Assembly: GCF_000699445.3 (NCBI RefSeq)
Contig: NC_067197.1
Span: 23,047,809-23,111,808, forward strand
DNA: 64,000 nucleotides
Source: Schistosoma haematobium
Lineage: Eukaryota > Platyhelminthes > Trematoda > Strigeidida > Schistosomatidae
Reading direction: 5' to 3'
Positions 37,029 to 50,600 of the stretch are shown one piece after another. The notes under the pieces were generated by a model, which did not search any database, had not been told where the DNA came from, and saw only the letters and a program-made list of their open reading frames with translations. Position numbers and translations under genes: made by a program. Each line of letters begins with the position of its first letter. The stretch's first letter is position 1.

Positions 37029-38408
37029 GAATAGCTTAGGAAACGAATATAGCGTTCAGTTTGCAAGACTTATCAGAAAGAAATATGCATCTCACCAGAA
37101 TCCAAATTTGTAACAGCCTATTAGGCCGTTCGATACTCTACTGAGTAAGTTTCAAGACCTAGTAACTATTTAAGTCTTATCCTAATATGCTTAAATCAAT
37201 CTGTAAACTATGCTTATCTCAAACATAATGATTAGCTGTCTGTTCGATTTGAATTGTTTTAAAAAAGCCCTCTGGGACTCGAATATAATTTAATCCATAG
37301 TTTTGTTACGCAGTAAAATTGTTGTGTGAATTGAATCTTGAGTAGCAATCATTATATTTAATCAGATTGTTTGGGATTCCTTATTGTTGACATAGCTGAA
37401 ATCTGTTATCAAACTAGGATGCATGATAATTGGATGCAGATGATAAATTACGTTTGAGAGTAAAATAAAAATAAATTATGACCATAATCTGACTTACAAC
37501 TTTAGTTTCTTATCAATGCAAAAAACAAACAATATTGATTATTTATTAAAGCCTGCTGTTGCTACATGTTTTAATTATTCACGTCAATAATGAGTGAATC
37601 AATAAACACGAAACCTATGTGAAATACTCGGCGGTTTAATCATTTGAATGTCGTCTAGTTTTCACTTTCGCCATTGAATTATGTAGCTAGAAACTTAGTA
37701 GAATGTTTCATAAATACTTACAGTTATTTCTTGAAAATTGACCAATATGTTTACGACGCAAGTGTTTCAGTGACATGGTCTACACCCATAATATTGAACG
37801 AGGCAGTTTAGAATATAAAATGACTAGCATCGCTTATATATATCCTCTCTGTGAATATGCATTACTTGTTATTACCAACTTTGTAAAAACCAATAGATCA
37901 AAAATTTCCTACTGATTACGCTTAGTTGTTTTATTTTACTGTGTACTTTTATGTAATTAAGAAAAGCTTTTTTTTTGTACCAGACGTTCGTCATGCTCCC
38001 GTTTTTCATTTTTTATATCTCCGATCTAAATTAAAATGGTTGTTAGTTTAAAACTCCTACATTTGCTTCATTCTTTAGTACTTATTGGTAACATATTTCT
38101 TTTAAATCTCCATTTTGTTCTCTCTTCGGCTTTTTTTTGGAAAACTAATATTAGCCAAACATTCATTTTCTGCCTGAAATTCATTTCGTAATATCCCGAG
38201 TTATCTATCCTAGTTGGTATGATATGTTGGCCTAAATGTTGACTAGCCAGTAATGATTTTGAAAGTATTACAATAGTAAATTAATGGTTTAAATGATCAA
38301 AGTGATCAACTTGTAATGATTGTTTTATAAGTTTCAACCTTTATCCACTCCATCTATTTCTGTCTGTTCTCAACTGACTAGTTTTGATAGTCACTGTACG
38401 CGAAGTAT
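37029..38408. other. Intergenic AT-rich DNA
   Basis: This lies between TMEM248 and PRPF4. No gene or repeat was recognised. Confidence 0.4.
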
Positions 38409-38679
38409 TGTGCTGCGTGCTACTTATATTGACATAAGTATTATATAACGCGAGTCAGGAATTTAATGTCTGGCAGTAGTAGATTGGGAAGATCAAGAAT
38501 GGAAGAACAGGAATAGAAAGCAATTAGTATAGAAATGCAAGAACAATGAAGTCCAAGACAATTATTGAACATTTTGCAAATTAAGTATTATAGTATGGTT
38601 TTTCTATTTTACCAAGTAACTCTGTAATTTTGTGCTAAATATAATTCGGTTCTCCTCACCTATGTTCTCTTTCACTACA
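38409..38679 (+). repeat. Solo LTR of the gypsy family at 49-53 kb
   Basis: The sequence runs from TGTGCTGCGTGCTACTTATA to TATGTTCTCTTTCACTACA. It matches the reverse complement of 49337-49650 over its length, including ATTTTGTGCTAAATATAATT and TACCAAGTAACTCTGTAATT. About 40 bases are deleted relative to that LTR. There is no internal element sequence on either side, so it is a solo LTR. Confidence 0.75.
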
Positions 38680-38719
38680 ATATGATCAAATCAAATTATG
38701 GCAAATTGTATTAAGTTTA

Positions 38720-39194
38720 ATTAAAATAACCCATAGTGTCATTGAATGAGAAAAAGAGAATTCAGCGAGGAAAATTTTCTTTCCGACGAAATCATTTACT
38801 TAAGCTGTACATTCGTTTCTTTTCTGCACTTTTATTTGATTATTATCGAATTTTTAAAATTACTATTTTGCATTTCAAACTCGAATCAGTTATTATTATT
38901 ATTACCTCATACAAGTTTTTTTGATTACTTTTTAGTCTATTATTATGATCTTTGTGTTTGTCGCTTTTCTTCATATTTGTCAATTGGACTATTATCTGAC
39001 CCATAAACGATTTTCTTCCTTACCCCTTGATTAGTACGTAACCTCATTTGTTATTTATCCTCGAATCCATTTTGGTGATGCAATTTTTTCTATCCTCCTA
39101 TAGACATACATTTTCCATATAACTATATATACGAATGTACAGCTTAAGTAAATGATTTCGTCGAAAAGAAAATTTTCTTCGCTGAATTCTCTTT
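38720..39194. repeat. Small foldback element flanked by 14-bp direct repeats
   Basis: Inverted arms at about 38750-38817 and 39128-39195 differ at only a few positions over 68 bases. They share AAAAAGAGAATTCAGCGA and TCATTTACTTAAGCTGTACA with the arms of the larger element at 30440-32827. The direct repeat TTGTATTAAGTTTA lies at 38706-38719 and 39195-39208, consistent with a target-site duplication. The interior is AT-rich and non-coding. Confidence 0.65.
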
Positions 39195-39208
39195 TTGTAT
39201 TAAGTTTA

Positions 39209-41619
39209 TTAAATAATTACATCATGATTATAATAATTATTTTTCACTTTAATTATTAACTTATAATATTAAAATGTAATTTATTTTGTTTTGCTTACGA
39301 AGAAATACTTGTCACACAAATCAAATATAAAATAACTTATTGTTATTATCATCCATCGGTAAAAAGTTTTCATCAAATGGCACAATGTTCAATTCTGCGT
39401 TTACTATGAACAGCTGAATTGGGATCATTTGATAAACAATTTTACACGGCAGTTTAAAAGTTAACAATCTACAAATTTCTACTACATATATATTTTTTTG
39501 AGTTATGTACAATTCCTATTCTTAACATTGAGTAGATTAATTTTTCTAAAAATTTTTTTAGTTTACTACATTGTGATATACGTTTATAATTCTCATTCTT
39601 TCTTAATTGTCTATGTAGTTTATTATTTGGATCATTCCATTCTCGTTTTTTTTTTTGAAAGGGAGGGAGGGTGGTTAGATTCTTCTCTCTTTTTTGTCTG
39701 ATACGTTGAATCAACATATTAGCGAGCTCAAATGTGATATACATGTATATTTGATTTTATTATATCTACATATATCTATTTTGTACACCATCTTTTTTAT
39801 TGTTGTTACTATTATTATTTGTGTTTCTACAACCATAAATGTACTTTTTCGACTCTATAAATAACTGATGTAAATATAAAAATAAAAGTTGGTTATTTCT
39901 CTTTTCTGTTTCCTAATTGTGCGTATTTGTGTGTGTGTTGTGCTTCTTTAATATTCTTTGTCGTTTACTTATCTTAGTCAGATGCTTTTAATTGATTTAA
40001 CTGTTATAGTTAGAAACCAGAGTTTTATATATAGTTTTGTTTAGTTTTTTCTCGTGCAAACTATGAATGCTAAAAATCATGTTACCTACAGTCATTTATT
40101 ATTACATTAATTCGGAAATGTTTTAAATATACTTTCATTTTTACGTGAAGATTTATGACATAACGGTTAATCGTAGAACATTTTCATGGTTTTCCTACTG
40201 TACCTTAATGTATGGTAAAGTGTTATCATCTTTATTAGTTTCGTTTAAATAATTAACATCTTCCTGTTTGTATATTTTCGTGCTCTTATAATTTATTTGA
40301 AGGACACTGAACATCCCCTGATAGTACTGATGGTCTCTTTAGTCTTTTGTGCGTTTGTCTTAAATTATATTCCAAGGTGGTATTAGATGATCAGTATAGA
40401 TTCTTGCATAAATTGATTCGAAGTTTACCTACTTACTGTATACCTTCAAAGAAAGCCCACTAAGTAAAGATTGCTTTATGCAACTGAAATACGTGCAACT
40501 ATATACAATGGTACATTCTTGTGCTCATTGCTGCTTTCAGACTTTTTCCCACTAGTTATTCACCCCTTTTATTTATCTTATTATCATGCTACCATGGTTT
40601 TACTCATAGTGGTTTTTGACATCAGTTTATTTAATTACTCTTGTGCATTTCATTTCTGTGACAAAAATTTTTGACTGTCCTGTAGTGAACGAAAAACACA
40701 TCCTCCACCAGTTGTACTTTAATTGCTTCATAACTCTCTCAATTGTGTTGTATATCATTTAAGATCATTGTAGTGATTTTAAAGAAATGGATTATTTTCA
40801 TGATTAGTATAAGCCTAAGTATATGTATTGCACAGTAATATCTAATGTGTAGTTTATTACAGTGTGCACGAACTTTATCTTACTATGAGAAATCTCATGT
40901 TGATGCTATATTTCGCTTATTACATTACATGATTAGATTTTAAACTTCAGTCTAAAGTAATACGAATATGATGTTATCCGCGCTTACACTGTTAGATCAA
41001 TGGTAATCGATCCATAACCATAACTTAATTTGTTCTACCTATTCGAGTTGTTTAATATGATAGATAAATTTTACTTGCTTCTAGTGCTGTTAGTTCCAAT
41101 TTACTGAATGCTAAGGATAGTAATTAACTGATGTCGTTTCACAACTGTCGTAAGGTATTTTAGAATAATTATGCTTCAGTAGATGCGCTTTTCTCCTGAG
41201 TGTTTGGCTTTTCTAACAGTTTCGTACTACTTAATAAGTACTAGTGATAGTCGATAATCCTCAAGCTATACCCCTATTAACTTAAACATTACATTCTGAC
41301 TTGTCGACCAAATGGCATCCTGGCTGCTACAGAATTTAAATATCTTGTAATCAATGTTACTATCTGCTATTTCAAAACTAAGACGAAAGAAATTGTTTGA
41401 CCCACACCAGTTTTAGTCAGTGTTTCATTGGAATTGATAAGAAAACTTCTTTTGAATTAGACAAACCATCACAGAATATTCCGACAAAACAATTGATATA
41501 TTCAGTAAGTGTGCGTCTTCACTGTGCCTATTAGCTGAAATATTGATCACCTTGTTCACTTATTTTCTCTTCTTCGTTAGCTAATAATTAATTTGATATA
41601 ATTTTTGTTGCTATTTCAG
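39209..41619. other. PRPF4 upstream region
   Basis: AT-rich DNA with homopolymer runs (poly-T and G-rich block near 39650). No coding exon was seen. The PRPF4 promoter and any non-coding first exon should lie here. The stretch ends with the acceptor ttgctatttcag at 41619. Confidence 0.4.
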
Positions 41620-41670
41620 CATTCTTATTGTCGCTCCAGTCATCAAATTCTTTGAATCTCATCTATCCTA

Positions 41671-44600
41671 ATGACTACATTGGCCGATTTGCATAGGTTG
41701 CGAGAGGCTCATACAGCAGCAAATGCAAACAAAGATGGTAGGTCAGTCTCATATATATATATTCCTTCATTTGTTTTCTTTCCCTACCTCATTGATTGGT
41801 TTAGGTGTATTTCTGACACTTGATGTGTTCCGACTGTTTTAAAGAAAAAGTGTTAAGATATACAAACGATGTATACTGAAAACTGTACCTACTCTGTTTG
41901 TATATGTGTTCATGATTATTTGCTGTTATTTGTTCTTGATGATGCGATTCGTTGATTCGCTGGTTTTCCTTTCTTGTGCATAGGTCATATGTATCGTATT
42001 TAACTATTAAATCGTATCTTCAATTATTTATATTTAAGTGCACTATAAATACTACTTTCACGGGGATTATTAATACTTGAAAATTACAATATTAAAAATA
42101 ATTATTAGTGTTTCTCATCAGTAACAAATTCATTATATTTGCGTTTGTCTTGATAAAAACTGATTTTATATTGATTATAGGTGATGTTGCGTTCATCTAG
42201 TAAACTTATTAAACACTAAAAATAATCAATCGTACAGATTAAAAAATGTATTACTTGTAATATTATGAGTGATAGATTAACTTGATATAATGCTTGATGA
42301 TTGTTCTTAGGAAAGTAACCTATCTTTTAAGTATACTTTCATGTAATTAGTTTTATATCAGATATTCTATGTAAGATTTACTCGTACTAAAGGACTGCTT
42401 TAACCTATTAAGTCGAAGCGGGTTTTGAACATTCTACGTAATTGTTAAAAGTGAATGATTTAACCACTAAGCTAATGTTCCGTATTTATTGTAGATGACT
42501 TGTTCATGTGTAAATTTATGGCAGTATTTTATTTTAAAGCAATTAGTCCTTTTTATAAATTTCGATAAAGCAATGAGATCAGATCAACTCCGTCTTCTCA
42601 TCGCTCTATCGAAATACGTCATTTCTTAAAATAAAGTATAAAATCAACTGGAAAGAATTTTAGTCACTTGTTTTAAAGTTTGTCAACTGTTCGTATAAAT
42701 GTAAGATAAACTTTATAAATTTGGTATTTTTATCCGTCATTAGTGGGTAATGGTGAAAGAATAATAATAAATGATTCTGCTTTTGCAACCTCAAGTGGTG
42801 TCCGTCAAGGCTGTCCACTTTCTCCATTTTTGTTTAACTTCATCATAGATCTACTGATGGAAATAACTTTCTCGTCGACTGAGTTCTCGGGTATTGATCT
42901 CCTACCAGGAGGTCCACTTATCGACTTAGAATACGCAGATAACATAGTCTTGTTTGATGAAGACGCTAATAAAATGCAGTCTTTTGATAGCGCTGGCCAA
43001 CAATGCCAGAATGTTTGGGATGCGCTTCTCCCCATCTAAATGCAAGTTGTTGCTTCAGGACTGGTCTGCGTCAACACCTGAACTAAGGATACGATGTGAA
43101 GTAATCGAACGCGTTGGCAACTTCACTTATCTTGGAAGTCTGATCAGCCATAATGGGTTGGTGTCTGACGAAATCTCAGCACGGATTCGAAAAGCTCGCT
43201 TGGCTTTTGCCAACTTACGTCACCTGTGGCGAAGGCGAGATATCCGTCTATCAATTAAAGGACGAGTATACTGCGCGGCAGTTCGTTCTGTTCTACTTTA
43301 CGGCTGCGAAACATGGCCATTAAGAGTAGAAGATACTCGTAAGCTACTAGTATTTGACCACAGATGCCTTAGAAATATTGCTGAGATCACCGGGTACATA
43401 ATAGTGAGGTTAGACGCAGGGTATTAGATGATGGTAGATCAGTCGATGAGGTTGTGAATCTTCATCGACTGAGATGGTTGGGCCACGTGCTACGTATGCC
43501 TGAACACCGATTACCACGACGTGCAATGCTAACCGGTCTTGAAGATGGTTGGAAGTTAGGGGCGGCCAAACCAAAACGTGGCATCAGTGCTTGAAGTCAC
43601 TAACTTCTTGTCTGAGCCATGTTGGTAGATGCAGATTACTTGGTTGGGGTCCGCGTGACTATCGTAACCAATGGTTGGAGACTCTTGGTGACATGGCTCA
43701 GAGTCGATCACAATGGCGTCGGTGTATACACTCCCTGTCTTCCCTTAAACTAAGAGATTAAAATCACTTCATATCTTTCTTTCTACGAACCAATTCTTTC
43801 TTCTTGTACTTTATCTCTATATGCAATCTTTCTGTTATATATTACCACCTTTGACCTAACCACTGCTATGAATCCGGTGTTCATCTTGTTGTGCTGATGC
43901 GGTATGGCAACCTGGACCGATGCACATATGTGCCTGGTCCTACGTTGTAGCTGACTGACTGACTGACTGAATTTCAGATAATTGTTTTTATTAAGATCTT
44001 TAATCAAACCTTAGTTACACTGTATATTACATTATTGTGTTTATTTTTATCCTCACTAGATTTTATTAATAATATGCATACAGTCGAACTGAACATAAAT
44101 CCATAAATTCTGTTTTCTCAGTTGAACTTCTCTCAAGCTTTGATATACTAATTACTGTTGTTCACTAGTATGTCTAGATATTCTTATTGATTTTTACAAT
44201 TTCGATAATGATATTAGGAGACGAAGATTATCAGAACTATGTGATATATTAGCGCAATACATTTCGAACAATCTGGTCACACATATACTTGTTAAGAGCA
44301 TTTATATATAAAAATAAAAGGTCAACTAGACAGGAAACGGGGTAAGAGGAGATAAAGATAATGATAAGAGTAATAATAATAATAATGTGAACACAAAGCG
44401 GAACCTAATCACTCTGGATAATAAGTCATTATTACCAGGGTAGGTTTAAGGTAAGAACAATTTATCTGGTTTAAAGGGAAGTCGTATAACTTCTAAGTTT
44501 TACTCTGCATTTTTATTTATTCGTTTTCATATAATTTTAAATGAACCATTTTAATAAATCAAAGTCCTCTTGTATTTTTGTTATGAGAAGCAAACGATTC

Positions 44601-47600
44601 TACATGTAACCTGTGAAATCTGATTTTCTTGTTAAAGCTATACACATCGAATCTAGGAGACTCAAGTTGGAGAACAAACTAATTTTTTATGGGAAACAGT
44701 AAGATGGTCACTGCAGTTTATGTATATAGGATATTTTCGAGATATATGATCATGTAAGCAAAGATTGATGGTGGCTAGCAGTGGAATACAGAACGCGCGT
44801 CTCGTCCTACTTGGGACTCATCAGCTGGATGTACCTGCATCCCAGAGTTGATGTTCACTCAGTCCTAAACAACAATGGGAAGACGCAAACAAATATTACC
44901 AGGTAAATTCAAACATCACCCCATTGTACAAGCAGGTGGCTTGTACACCTAAGTGATAAGGTGTAAACATTTAAGGCGGAAAACGGGATTTTTTGTGACG
45001 ATGGTGATTTGTAGCTCAGGTGGAGTTTTGTTCTCTGAGCAGGACAATCTGTGAGTCATATGTAAAGAAATTCGAAAACTTCACTTCTACTTGAAGTTTG
45101 TGCTGATGATTTTGTGCAGAAGAACAATGAAAGCTTCACGACTAAACCACCCAGCTCAGAAATCGAAACTCCACCTAAGCGAGTTTTTTGTTTTGATGTG
45201 AATTACCTATACTGGGATGCTGGTACATATAGACAAAACGTCCCTCGTGATTTCCTCTGCTACCACCAATCTGTCTATTACATCAACTGCTGTTTATATT
45301 TTCTTTGTGTTTTCCACATTAGGTATTTTACCTTTGGATGAAGTGGATAAAAATGCTCAAGAAGCGTTAAATCAATTGGAACTACGTAAAAAGGTAAGTT
45401 GAATAAACAATTATTATAATAATTTTGTTTTAATACTTTTGCAACAGTAGTACTAAACGTCGCATTATTTTTAATAAATACTACCTCTTTTATAAAACAC
45501 TTTGTATCTTATAAATCTAAATTCTAGTTTTAGGTATATATATAGTTTATGTGTTCATCCTTGTTTTTACATTTGCTTTTTAGGTATTCTCTGTGTCAAA
45601 TAAATCTTTTCTTCCCATTTACATCGTGCCACTTCAGCTGATTAATGTTAACTTATTTCACATCTTGATATTGTAGAGAAATACCTTATTTTCCGAAACC
45701 AGTATCAGCTGAAATGAGAATTTGTCCTACACATAAATAGCGCACATAAACTTGAACTCAAATCCTTAAGAAATCGGATTGCTTCTTATGTTGAGAAATA
45801 TTTAGTTAGTTGTTGTTAATGTTAATGTGGAGAATGATCATTGGATGTAGCATTTATTTGGGATTTGGATCATTATGTTTACAAAGTCATTCAGTAGAAA
45901 TAGCATAGTAGTCATACTTTAATTTACAAAATCATTTCATTTTTTTGAAAACAATATGCTTCAAATTAATATAATTACATTTTCACCATTGTTTGTGTAT
46001 TAAAACTGTAATTACGGTTAGACAGTCCATTCAGCTTGTAAATTAGTAACAGATTAATTATAATCTGAAGAATTATATTTAGAGTCATAACAATGATATC
46101 TGAATACCTCACCATTTTAATCACTAATCTTATACAGATTCTTAACCCGATTGTACAATAATCTATCTATTTGTTTTTGAAGTTTATTCTTATTTTGCTT
46201 ACATCACTGTGTATTACTCATATTTTTGTCTGACAAAACTGTTCTAACCCCAATTGCAGGCTCGTTTAATACAAGTATCTACAGAAGACTCTGAAGTGAG
46301 AGCTTATCTTCGCCAACTTGGTGAACCTGTCTGTAAGTCCAGATTTGTTTGTTGTCTTTGTTTCTTTATATCATTTTATAATAACAATGAAACATTAAAA
46401 ATATTCAACCCAACAATTTTCACTTACGCCTGTTACCTTCCATAGAAGGAGCATAGACTGCCCACTAAGATTCTCCATCGAACTCCGTGGTGGGCAATCC
46501 TTTCCAGTTGTTTCCAATTGCTATCCAGTCTTTGAACATCTGTCTCCAATTCCTGATGCAGTGTATTTCTTGGTGTTCCCCTTTTCCCTTCAGGATTCCA
46601 AGTTAGCACTTGTCTCGTGATACAGTTTGATGATTTCCTCAGTGTATGTCCTATTCAAATCGTGTTTTTTCTTAATTTCCTCTTCAACTGGAAGCTGGTT
46701 TGTTCTCTCCCACAGTGGGCTGTGGGAGTCAATGATCACAATGAAATAGATTGTATAACTGCACATAATAGGTGGGAAGTATAAATCGATACTTTTTTAC
46801 TATCGCTGTTGCTGTTACTGTATGTTGGACTAAAGCCGGATGATGATTTAATTGAAAACATGATTGTTCGCGTATATGTGTTCTAATTTTCATAATGCGA
46901 ATCTTTAATGTAGAAAATTAAATGTATAGTTCGAAAATGAGAAACTTACATATTTGATATGTTGGAACTACTGTTTCATAGACAACAGTACAAGATAATA
47001 AATTTTTCATCATTTAAATTTTTTATTAGAATAATACTTTAGTTAAATAGTATAACTCATAAACTGCACCTACATTCTGCGATAAATTTCTTCAAAATAT
47101 GTATTGGCACTAGGTTTATTTGGTGAAGATGGAGCAGACCGAAGAGAAAGACTACGGATGATTCTCGCAGTGAGCGGTGGTCCAGCTCAAAGACCAACTT
47201 TGACGGATACAGTAAAATCATCGACTGGGACTGGTATATCTGTTAATCGATTTGGTGAAAATATTTCTACTGAGACTGTCGGAGATGTAAGTTTGAAAGT
47301 ATTTATGCCACTGAATTTCTAAAATGTATACCACAACTTTGGTGTGATATTATGTATAATTTCCATGACATTTTACAATCATTATATTATTAATCAGTCT
47401 ACATGCAGTAGGATTTTACACTATGCTTACATTTTAATACTTGCTCGGGTCAAATCGTATAAGTAGAACTGAATTTCATACTAACCATTCATTCACGATC
47501 ATTTTTAAACACTGCCGTCAAGCACGTAGACCATGGATATTGTGTGTACATTGGTAGGTGACCAGTAAATACTTTCAATCCCAAATTACTTATTTATTTG

Positions 47601-50600
47601 AACACATAAATATTGGTAAAAGGGGCACCGAATATATATGCGCCACACAATTCACTTGGTTTATGTCTAAGTGCATTGACCTAGAGACACTACTTGTCTA
47701 CTCAAACTAAATTAATTATGGGTTATACATTATAATTCAGTTTAAGTGTAATATATAGCAATAACTTATTTTCTAACTATACTTTAAAATATGTCCGTAC
47801 TAATTTGGTATTTATTTTACTACTTAAACGAAGACCAGATTGTACACTACTGTACTGAAGTACTTATATGTTCATGGTTTTCACTGTTTCTATTTACCTA
47901 TATTGTTTGTGCATAGTAATTTATTTGTTGACTCTCTAGCATTCATTTTTCGCAAATATTGCACAATCAAATATTGTTCTTTCATAGGATACTACAGTGT
48001 GGTACCATCAAGGTCCAAATACTCTTGCAGAGGCTCGTCTATGGATTAGTGAATTTTCTTTAACCCGAGCTAAAGTTCGACTTGATAGAGCTAGGAATTA
48101 TTTCAATAATGTTCCAGCACCTCAACGTAAAGCTAAACTTCAAGAATATCATAAGGTTTTGCGAGTAAGTTTGCTTATATGACGTCTTTGTCAATAATTT
48201 AGAATTGAGATAATGATGTTTTTTGAGTGTATGAAGTTTCTTTGGTGTATGCCTATTTTAATTTTCATTATTTATAAAGAATGTCGTTACCACTTGACCA
48301 CGTACTACTTAAAAGTGTCTAATTTTCACTGAACATACATAAGCGTGAATGCTTAATATCCATTGGACCTAATTCTATCAAAATCTGCAATTACATGTGA
48401 TGTGAATCGTTATTGACCAATGTCATATTTTCTTCTACATCCTGCATAATATTTAATCTAGTAATGAAATGATAGAATGTAACTAATGATTAGATTTTTT
48501 CCTACCAACTTACATGTGATTACCTAAAAACTTAACATTTAAGTATCATTGCGCAAAATTAGCTATGTTATGTTAAACTAGGAGCTTTATTATTCACTAT
48601 CTCTATACAAACCGACCTATAAATTTAAGATTTTGTAATTTGAGTTCAACTAAGCAGTCTGAAATACTATTACCTAGTTGTATCTTTACCTGGGTTAATG
48701 ATTTGTTTACATACTGACAGTCTTTTCTGCCAATGTAGTCGGTGGATAAGTGCATGTAACTCAAACTAGTTTATTGTTTATCATTTGCTTTTATGGTAAT
48801 ATACTAATTATAATGAGTGTTTTAAGACTGAAAACGTTTTCATTAGCTCTTAATATTACCATGAAGATGTAAGCATTTCAAATTTGAATGGAAACTCGCC
48901 ATCAAGAGTTTTTCGTATGTTTTAGGACTCATCATTTATTCAAAATCTTGAAAAGTAATATTTTATATTCAGAAGTACTTTTTTCTGAAATTTACGATGT
49001 AGAATACAAATTTACTATGCAGTCAAGTTGGAGATATTCGACCATTAAGTATGTGTCGCTTTTCACCTGATGGTAAACAATTGGCTACATCTTCTTGGAG
49101 TGGTCTATGTCGTTTATGGTCTATACCTGATTGTAATTTAGTTATGAATTTACGTGGACATACTGCACCAACTTGTGCTATTGTTTGGCATCCTCAAGCT
49201 GGTCTCCAGTCGGAACAACAATTAGCACTTGCCAGTTCAGCTCAAGTATGTTATTTATATTTTTGTGTCTATTATATTGTGTTTTTTTCAAGAGAAAATG
49301 TATGGAAAACCGATTTGTAATGAGGATCCTATACTTTAGTGAAGGAGAACACAGGTGAGGACAACCAAATTGTATTTAGCACAAAATTACAGAGTTACTT
49401 GGTAAAATAAAAAAAACCATATAGTAAATCGTTAATTTGCAAAATATCATTCCATCATATCAAACCAGATTGTTGCTGTTGCAAACATCAATCCATTGTC
49501 TCATATTTCATTGTTCATGCGATTTCTTACAAATTCCATTGTGTTCTCGCTCTTCCTTTCTTGATCTTCCGCATCTTCTGCTGCCAGACATTACGTTCTT
49601 TTGACTCACGTTATATACTACTTATATCAATATAAGTAGCACGCACCACACTCGTTCCCCCTTTAATAAGTTGCCGTCGTAGTCTTTCTGATCTCCGTAC
49701 CGCTGTCTTCTTTGGTGCTTTTCGTGACTCACGCCCATGATGATCTTGAAACCATCTCTGCAGTTGACTAGCATTTACGCGCTTCTGCTTGTCTTCTCTC
49801 CGGATCGTGTAGACCGAGCCGCGTCTCTCTGTGATAACATACGGTCCTTCCCACTTTGGGATCAGCTTTCCCGACCCTGCTCCCCCTGCTATGTTACTTT
49901 TTCGTTCTCTACACTTTACTAGGTCCCCCACTGCAAAGGGTTTCCACGTTCTCCTCTGTTGTTCCGCCTTCTTTATGTCTGATATTTGTTTCTTTTCCAC
50001 GTTTCTTATTGCCTCCCTCCTCTCTTTTCATAACCTTGTTGTCGTCCATTTCTGTTGTTACGGCCAGGTCTTATTATGCATTGGAAGTCGTGGCTGTCTG
50101 CCATACATGAGTAAGAAAGGTGACTTCTTGGTTGTTCCTTGTGTGGAGGAACGATGTGCCAGCAAAATCAATGGTAACTCTTTCTCCCAATTTCCTCCTT
50201 TTGATGCTAACCTTTCCTTTAACGTCCGGTTGTTTCTCTCTGTAAGCCCGTTTGTCTGAGGATGATATCGTGTAGTTCGTATTCTTTTGATGCCAAACTG
50301 CTTTAAACGGGCTTTAAACTCGTCACTTTCAAAACAGGGACCCTGGTCAGTTAATATCATCTTCGGTATTCCGTGACACGCTACAATATACCGGATTACC
50401 ACTTCGGTCGCTGTCCTTGCCCGCTGGTCTGCAATGGGTACGGCATCTACCCGACGTGTAGCATGTTCCGTCATCACTAGCAGGTACTGGTAACCGCTCG
50501 CCGTCTGTGGAAACGGTCCCATCACATCCACCGACCATATATCACCGACTGCGGTTACTGGGATTGACTGTAATGGCGGTTGTGTGTATCGATCGCTTTT

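Noticed and set aside
39469..39744. 91-residue lysine-rich minus-strand frame
   Set aside because: Composition follows homopolymer runs in AT-rich DNA. No conserved pattern or splice border.
45114..45341. Open frame starting at 45114 as a possible extra PRPF4 exon
   Set aside because: The frame does not fit the PRPF4 exon 2 phase, there is no good acceptor, and the sequence has no counterpart in Prp4. Exon 1 (41671-41737) already joins exon 2 in phase.
48721..48740. Possible 14-nt micro-exon between PRPF4 exons 5 and 6
   Set aside because: Exon 6 starts at 49003 after an AG and reads [11 protein letters not shown] in phase 0 directly after exon 5, with the same spacing as SLNNFCSQIGD in the human protein, so no micro-exon is needed.
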